From: Atopsyche davidsoni
Lineage: Eukaryota > Arthropoda > Insecta > Trichoptera > Hydrobiosidae
Direction: 5' to 3'
Length of the DNA: 64,000 nucleotides
Assembly: GCA_022113835.1 (NCBI GenBank)
Contig: JAILWY010000008.1
Span: 7,382,501 to 7,446,500 of the forward strand
Of the stretch, positions 60,151 through 64,000 are shown in pieces (the first letter of the stretch is position 1; each line of letters begins with the position of its first letter). The position numbers were made by a program, and so were the translations under genes. The notes below the pieces were generated by a model. It had not been told where the DNA came from. It worked only from the letters and a program-made list of their open reading frames with translations, and searched no databases.

Positions 60151-63100
60151 CAGTGAAGTGAGAATTTGAACTATTTCTGAAAAAAAAAAACAAATGATGC
60201 TCTCTAAGCTAGCTTATTTTAATTTCAACTATCTCTCTGGAAATGGTATACTAAAAAATGTGAAAATATGAGATCGTGTACACAATGTAACCACTGATTT
60301 AAATTAGAAACGAAAATGTATTTTCTGAATATTTCTTGATGATTTCATGTCAAAACGAGAATTTGTTCTTTTTTTAGTAATTTTATTTTGTTTTCGATTC
60401 ACCTGTAAATGAAATTATTTTTAATGGAACTGGTATTTATTTTGTAATACTCCATTTTATTTCCACATCAATTTGTAATGACTCATTTGAATTTGTTATG
60501 TATAATTTCGCTTTTTTCTGTACAGACTCAGTCTTGAAGATGCCGTGTTCGGCGAAAGAGCTCTCGCTAATAGTGAAATTAACGTAGTCTCCAAAACCAT
60601 TTGGTTTTATTTTATTGAAATTATTTTTGTTGTGATAATCGAAAATTTCAAACGAAGCGTATTCGTCAAAAAAAAAATCAACTGGGGAGATTGAATCTTC
60701 GATGCAATATATAAATAATTAAATTGCCCGTGAGTTGATACTTTATTGCAACCTTTTCTAGACACATTACGCTTCCACAGTCTGGACTGTTTTAATGGTC
60801 GAATATTTGAGTCGTCCCCCGAAAACCGCGGCACAACTGGGTCAGAAATAATTAAAATAAATAATTACACAAATAGATCCTCTGATTCTGAATCACATTT
60901 TAATTGCGGCTTATCGACCTATTTACAATCATCATTTGTCGCGTCCGACCGTGGCTGGTTGTATTTTTATTCGCCATCAACCGAATGATCGTTTATCTTT
61001 CCACATAATTTATTCGGCAAATTTATGTTTAAATTTTATCTAAAACAACGCAATTTAAACTGAGTAATTAATCATCAACCGTGTTGTATGTATGTGCGTA
61101 TATATAATATATATTTTATACGTACAAACTATAAATACAAATTAATAAATGAGTACATTTGTGGCCAATATCTATAGAATAAAAAAAATGTTTTTCTTCC
61201 CCTCAATATTATGAAAATATATAATCACTTAAACTCCTTTTATATTATTGTTTTTAAGAGTCGACACTCCCATTGACGTTGAAATTCAAACCAAATAAAA
61301 CACTACATAAATGTAAATCAACAAAATAAAATAAAATAAGGTGATTTCTTATACTGGGAACTTTTTTTTATGCAATGGTTTAATATGTATCACTTTGGTA
61401 AGTAGGAACAGGGATAGCGATTTTTTCGTTTATGCAATATTAAGTTTAAGTTTATATGATTAAAAATTATTCAGTTGGTACCTGCAGGTATATTTGATTT
61501 AATTATTATAAAATAATAAATGTAACTAATGTTTTTTTTTTATTATCATATCAGGACGTAGTAATAATTCACTAAATAAAAGCTTTTGAACCGCGGTGAT
61601 GTGTGAACAGCTAATTTTTGTCAGTAATATGTGTGAAATGCAGCTTCTACGGGAAAATCTATTTTGTTCGTGATTCCCATCGCCATTTTGTTGTATGGAT
61701 TATGGTAATGAGATGGTTTTACAAAGCCATGTGTATTCTGCAGAGACCGGAAGGTACGATGCTAATTTTTATGCAATTTCGGCATTCATAAATATTTAAA
61801 ATACAACGGGAACAGAATATTAATGATGTGGGGTTGTTATTTCATGACGTAAATGCAACCCTCAACGTTTCAGGTCAACGGTTATATAGTACAGTTCAAT
61901 AGTATACAATGATCAATGATTTATTAACATAATAAATTTAATTTAGATTAAAAAATAAATATTTTTAAAGAATCAGACACGCAAACGAATGCGAATATAC
62001 TGAAAGGCACTGGAAATTTTTTTCTGTTTTTTATGCAACGGGTACGCGAGTGTGTTACATATTATTACCTGTAAGCACTTTGATTTTATATGGATGTGCC
62101 CAGAACGATTACCTTGATGAGTTTTCGCACATTTTCTTTAAGTGCAGCAATACCTTCCGGTCTCTCTGATACTGTAACAGGTGACTTGGCGGCTACATAA
62201 GGCTGTGCGGGACTTACGTGGCTTCAGAAGGCACCGCCTGCTCCCCGATCAGCTTCTCGGCCTTGGCTTGGGGCGGGGGGTAGGGCTGGATGAGAGGCTG
62301 CGTGTGGTACACCACCCCGGGTATCAGGTCCTCGATGTCGTCCTGAAAAAAGACACATTCACGCGAAATAACTAAAAAAATACTCTACCCTTAATTGTTT
62401 TTTTAATTTCTGCGAAACAAGCAAAAACTAAAACTGTGCCTGAAAGCATAAAATTTGTTCAAAGAGAAACTTGCTGTTGGTTGTCTTGGGAAAAATATAT
62501 GAAAAAAACAGCATTGGAAGAAGAAAGTTAAGACAGTTAACCACTCGTTAAGACATCAAAAATGCTTGTTTGTTACGTTTAACTTGTTTTTTTATTCTGT
62601 AATGGCAATATTATCATTCAAAGCACTGTTATATTTTATTTATATAGATTTAATCTTTGGTGACGGCCAAACCAGTTTAGTAGAGTCGAATAAAAATATA
62701 GAAGTGTTGATAAAAAAAAATATTTATCTAAAGTTTCGTTGTTCATGTTTATGTTATGAGTTTTTTTTTTTTTTTTTTATATATAGGTTTGGTACCTTGC
62801 TTGTTATATACAAGGTTTTTTGTTACAATTTGGGGAAACTTTCCAAACTAGTCGATCGAATTGATCTATATATGGGAGTGACTGAAGCTACACCCCCTAG
62901 TTTATCTTTTTTATGGTACTGACTTCAGGTCATCCAGGCACAGACCTTCCTGTCGGCATTGGCTCTCCAGTTAGTTATGAGTTTATGTATTACGTATTTT
63001 TTTAAAATATAGCACAATTATTTTTTGTTAACCAAAAGAAGACGAAAGGGGTGAAAGGCAACCGGGTAGTAATTTAGTATTTTATCCAAAGGTGCAGTGG

Positions 63101-63334
63101 GATATACGACTCCGGGACGCCTCGGAGGCGACACGGGTGTGATGTATTTTATGGTGTGATGATTACCTCGGCGCCACTCTCATGGTAGGTAGGGCAGACT
63201 ATGCCGGTGGAGCAGGGCCTCTGGGAGGGAGGTCTCGGGGAGGGGCCACACGGCCCGGGATCACTCTCCGCCCCCGGGGAGGCTGAGCACTGCACCCCGC
63301 GGACTTGGACCCCACTCCCGCAGGACACCGAGCA
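44793..63334 (-). CDS. ADAMTS-like extracellular matrix protein (ADAMTSL1/3 type), 5' end beyond window
   Basis: Nineteen phase-compatible exons, transcript order: 63167-63334, 62218-62342, 54203-54451, 53163-53280, 52951-53072, 52631-52712, 52349-52516, 52027-52209, 51758-51910, 51369-51550, 50028-50196, 49740-49820, 49002-49118, 46605-46852, 46314-46473, 45879-46044, 45604-45752, 45020-45170, 44793-44902 (TAA). They total 2901 nt, 966 aa. Order of parts: five thrombospondin type 1 repeats (CSVSCG, CSVTCG, CSASC, CTKSCG and CSKQCG cores), one Ig domain over 51369-51910 (IKCPV, IEWAKD, DAGVYTCVAG), a charged ER/K-rich linker, a Ser/Thr/Asp-rich linker, three more repeats, and a terminal PLAC domain (DCKDKSNFC to QCCQSCRKH). 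No metalloprotease domain is seen. The repeat-Ig-repeat-PLAC order and the segment FLEFSRTIAKLPDYKC fit ADAMTSL1/ADAMTSL3 (fly nolo is the likely relative). The protein is predicted secreted. The signal peptide and N-terminal repeat start lie past 64000. Acceptor choice at 53280 and 46852 is the least certain. Confidence 0.9.
46853..49001 (-). other. Intron of the ADAMTS-like gene
   Basis: Contains a retrotransposon tail at 48650-48790. An exon-like stretch at 47895-48000 was rejected on phase grounds. The surrounding exons (49002-49118 ending in phase 0, 46605-46852 starting in phase 0) join directly. Confidence 0.65.
48650..48790 (+). repeat. Non-LTR retrotransposon 3' region
   Basis: Plus-strand remnants WMWNLRQWLEVW and, in a shifted frame, DMFCEKVNNFL then stop. 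It is inserted antisense within the ADAMTS-like intron. Confidence 0.6.
50028..50130 (-). other. ER/K-rich charged helix segment of the ADAMTS-like protein
   Basis: The 3' half of exon 50028-50196 encodes about 30 residues built almost only of Glu, Arg and Lys (with a few Ala, Met and Gln), e.g. KERERKEKAREKEREK. The alternation suggests a long single alpha-helix or coiled coil between the Ig domain and the Ser/Thr-rich linker. It is encoded by a purine-rich tract on the minus strand. It is in frame and bounded by good splice sites, so it is probably translated. Confidence 0.75.
53281..54202 (-). other. Intron of the ADAMTS-like gene, AT-rich
   Basis: Nothing beyond AT-rich sequence was seen. 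The acceptor at its 3' side (TTTGAAG before exon 53280) has a poor pyrimidine tract, so this is one of the weaker junctions of the model. Confidence 0.55.
59041..59057. repeat. Poly(G) run
   Basis: Seventeen or more consecutive G, then CACACACAACC. It could form a quadruplex and is prone to sequencing and assembly length error. Confidence 0.75.
59740..59890. promoter_or_regulatory. Promoter-like CpG patch inside the ADAMTS-like intron
   Basis: Within 60 bp are a perfect CRE TGACGTCA (59771-59778), two ETS-type CTTCCGG sites (59785-59791 and 59800-59806) and a GC box GGGGCGGG (59823-59830), all in CG-dense DNA surrounded by AT-rich intron. This set is typical of housekeeping-type promoters, so an alternative start for the shorter ADAMTS-like isoform or a separate transcript is possible. 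There is no TATA box and no transcript evidence. Confidence 0.4.
60122..60151. repeat. Poly(T) run
   Basis: About 29 consecutive T. A possible relic of a retroelement tail in the minus orientation. Confidence 0.6.
60533..60558 (+). repeat. Hammerhead-like hairpin remnant
   Basis: CTTGAAGA, one T, then the GCCG-TGTT-CGGC stem-loop and GAAAG. This is the same layout as the foldback cores at 38485-38515 and the hairpin at 38660-38695. Confidence 0.45.
62343..63166 (-). other. Intron of the ADAMTS-like gene
   Basis: AT-rich with a T run near 62760-62778. The 118-codon frame at 62566-62922 is low-complexity and hydrophobic with no domain; not called. Confidence 0.6.
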
Positions 63335-64000
63335 CTGCAAAACACCATAACATAAACCATCAATTCAATTAATTTTATTGCGAACTAACCCACATCGATA
63401 TGCTTTGATTTTCACAGGTATGTTTCGGCTTCGGTACTGAAATCGGTATCATTCGTAGAACATCTTTAAATTTACACGAAAAAGGCTCCACAGCCGCATA
63501 CACACAATAAACTAATACTGTAAATCATAAAACACAAGTCAACCATCGAAGCAGCAATAGCTGACGCCCAGTTTCTGAAAGGTTAATCACTCAAAGAATA
63601 TTGAAAACAAGCAGACAAATAAAGCTGGTTGGTGGACGATTTTTTTAGGCCAAATTTTAGTATGAGCAAAAAAATTCACTAAAATTTTAACACATATTTT
63701 AACCATGTTCATGCATTTAACTATTAACATTTCGCTAATCTTTGATTAGGAATATCGTGGGCACTATAAAAAAATCGATTTCAGCTCAAATCACCAGTGA
63801 TCAACTAATCTGTGATTAAACGGTTTTTAAAAAAAAAATACAGCATTGCATATTTCCACGCGATTGTATTATAACGTATAATAAAAGTAACCGATAGTGT
63901 AATATGTGATATGCTCGATTTATGTAGTTTGATAGGTCAGATATTTGCACGTGCTAATTTCTGATAATACAAATAGCAAAGAAATATACATATTTATTAT
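63335..64000 (-). other. Upstream intron of the ADAMTS-like gene, cut by the window edge
   Basis: The acceptor TTTTGCAG before 63334 shows that more 5' exons lie to the right. A diverged hairpin remnant (TTTCGGCTTCGGTACTGAAA) occurs near 63423. No exon was seen. Confidence 0.6.

Larger units (their letters stand above)
54452..62217 (-). other. Large 7.8-kb intron of the ADAMTS-like gene
   Basis: Flanking exons join in phase (AC + C giving Thr), so no coding exon is missing. It contains a promoter-like GC patch at 59740-59890, a G17 run at 59041-59057, T runs near 59281 and 60122-60151, a hairpin remnant at 60533-60558 and three identical CGCCATTTTG motifs (56507, 57267, 61681). Long ORFs at 58051-58416 on both strands have no recognisable domain. 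Confidence 0.7.

Noticed and set aside
1..64000. CRISPR arrays, rRNA, functional tRNA genes, bacterial operons
   Set aside because: None seen; split genes and transposons show a eukaryotic nuclear genome, and tRNA-like segments are SINE parts without a full cloverleaf.

Overview
This is an AT-rich animal (arthropod, most probably insect) nuclear window. Genes are split into short exons with GT-AG introns. Between them lie long AT-rich stretches full of decayed transposons: Helitron, piggyBac, mariner, pogo-like, a tRNA-derived SINE, non-LTR retrotransposon tails and Penelope-like foldbacks. I cannot fix the order from sequence alone. Four protein-coding genes are supported; all other long ORFs look like shadows or repeats.

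Layout. (1) 1-16.7 kb holds no supportable coding exon. It is the 5' region or large first intron of a Wnt gene, carrying repeats, a GC-rich promoter-like patch near 9.9-10.2 kb and a G-rich minisatellite at 13.0 kb. (2) 16709-21215 (+): seven coding exons of a Wnt ligand, best read as WntA (the arthropod relative of vertebrate Wnt4). Only the signal-peptide exon(s) are missing. (3) About 0.8 kb downstream is an internally deleted piggyBac copy with intact TTAA duplications. (4) 25597-27147 (+): an intronless GT92-family glycosyltransferase, type II membrane. (5) 31243-36652 (-): a complete five-exon hydroxylysine kinase (HYKK), 377 aa. (6) 36.7-44.8 kb: repeat-rich intergenic DNA. (7) 44793-63334 and beyond the right edge (-): 19 exons (966 aa) of an ADAMTS-like extracellular matrix protein of the ADAMTSL1/3 type, with eight thrombospondin type 1 repeats, one Ig domain and a C-terminal PLAC domain. 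Its 7.8 kb intron contains a promoter-like CpG-rich element.

Exon joins were checked by hand. Every neighbouring pair in the three split genes is phase-compatible and keeps the domain fold, so these models are firm apart from missing 5' ends. WntA and the ADAMTS-like protein are secreted, GT92 is predicted to act in the Golgi, and HYKK is a metabolic kinase. Nothing shows that they act together; the neighbourhood looks like ordinary chromosomal order.

The most interesting non-gene signal is a set of dispersed hairpins. They share a hammerhead-ribozyme-like core (CTGANGA, one extra T, a stem, GAAA, then a very short stem III and a TH cleavage-type dinucleotide). They recur at several places and form a foldback element at 4.45 and 38.43 kb.
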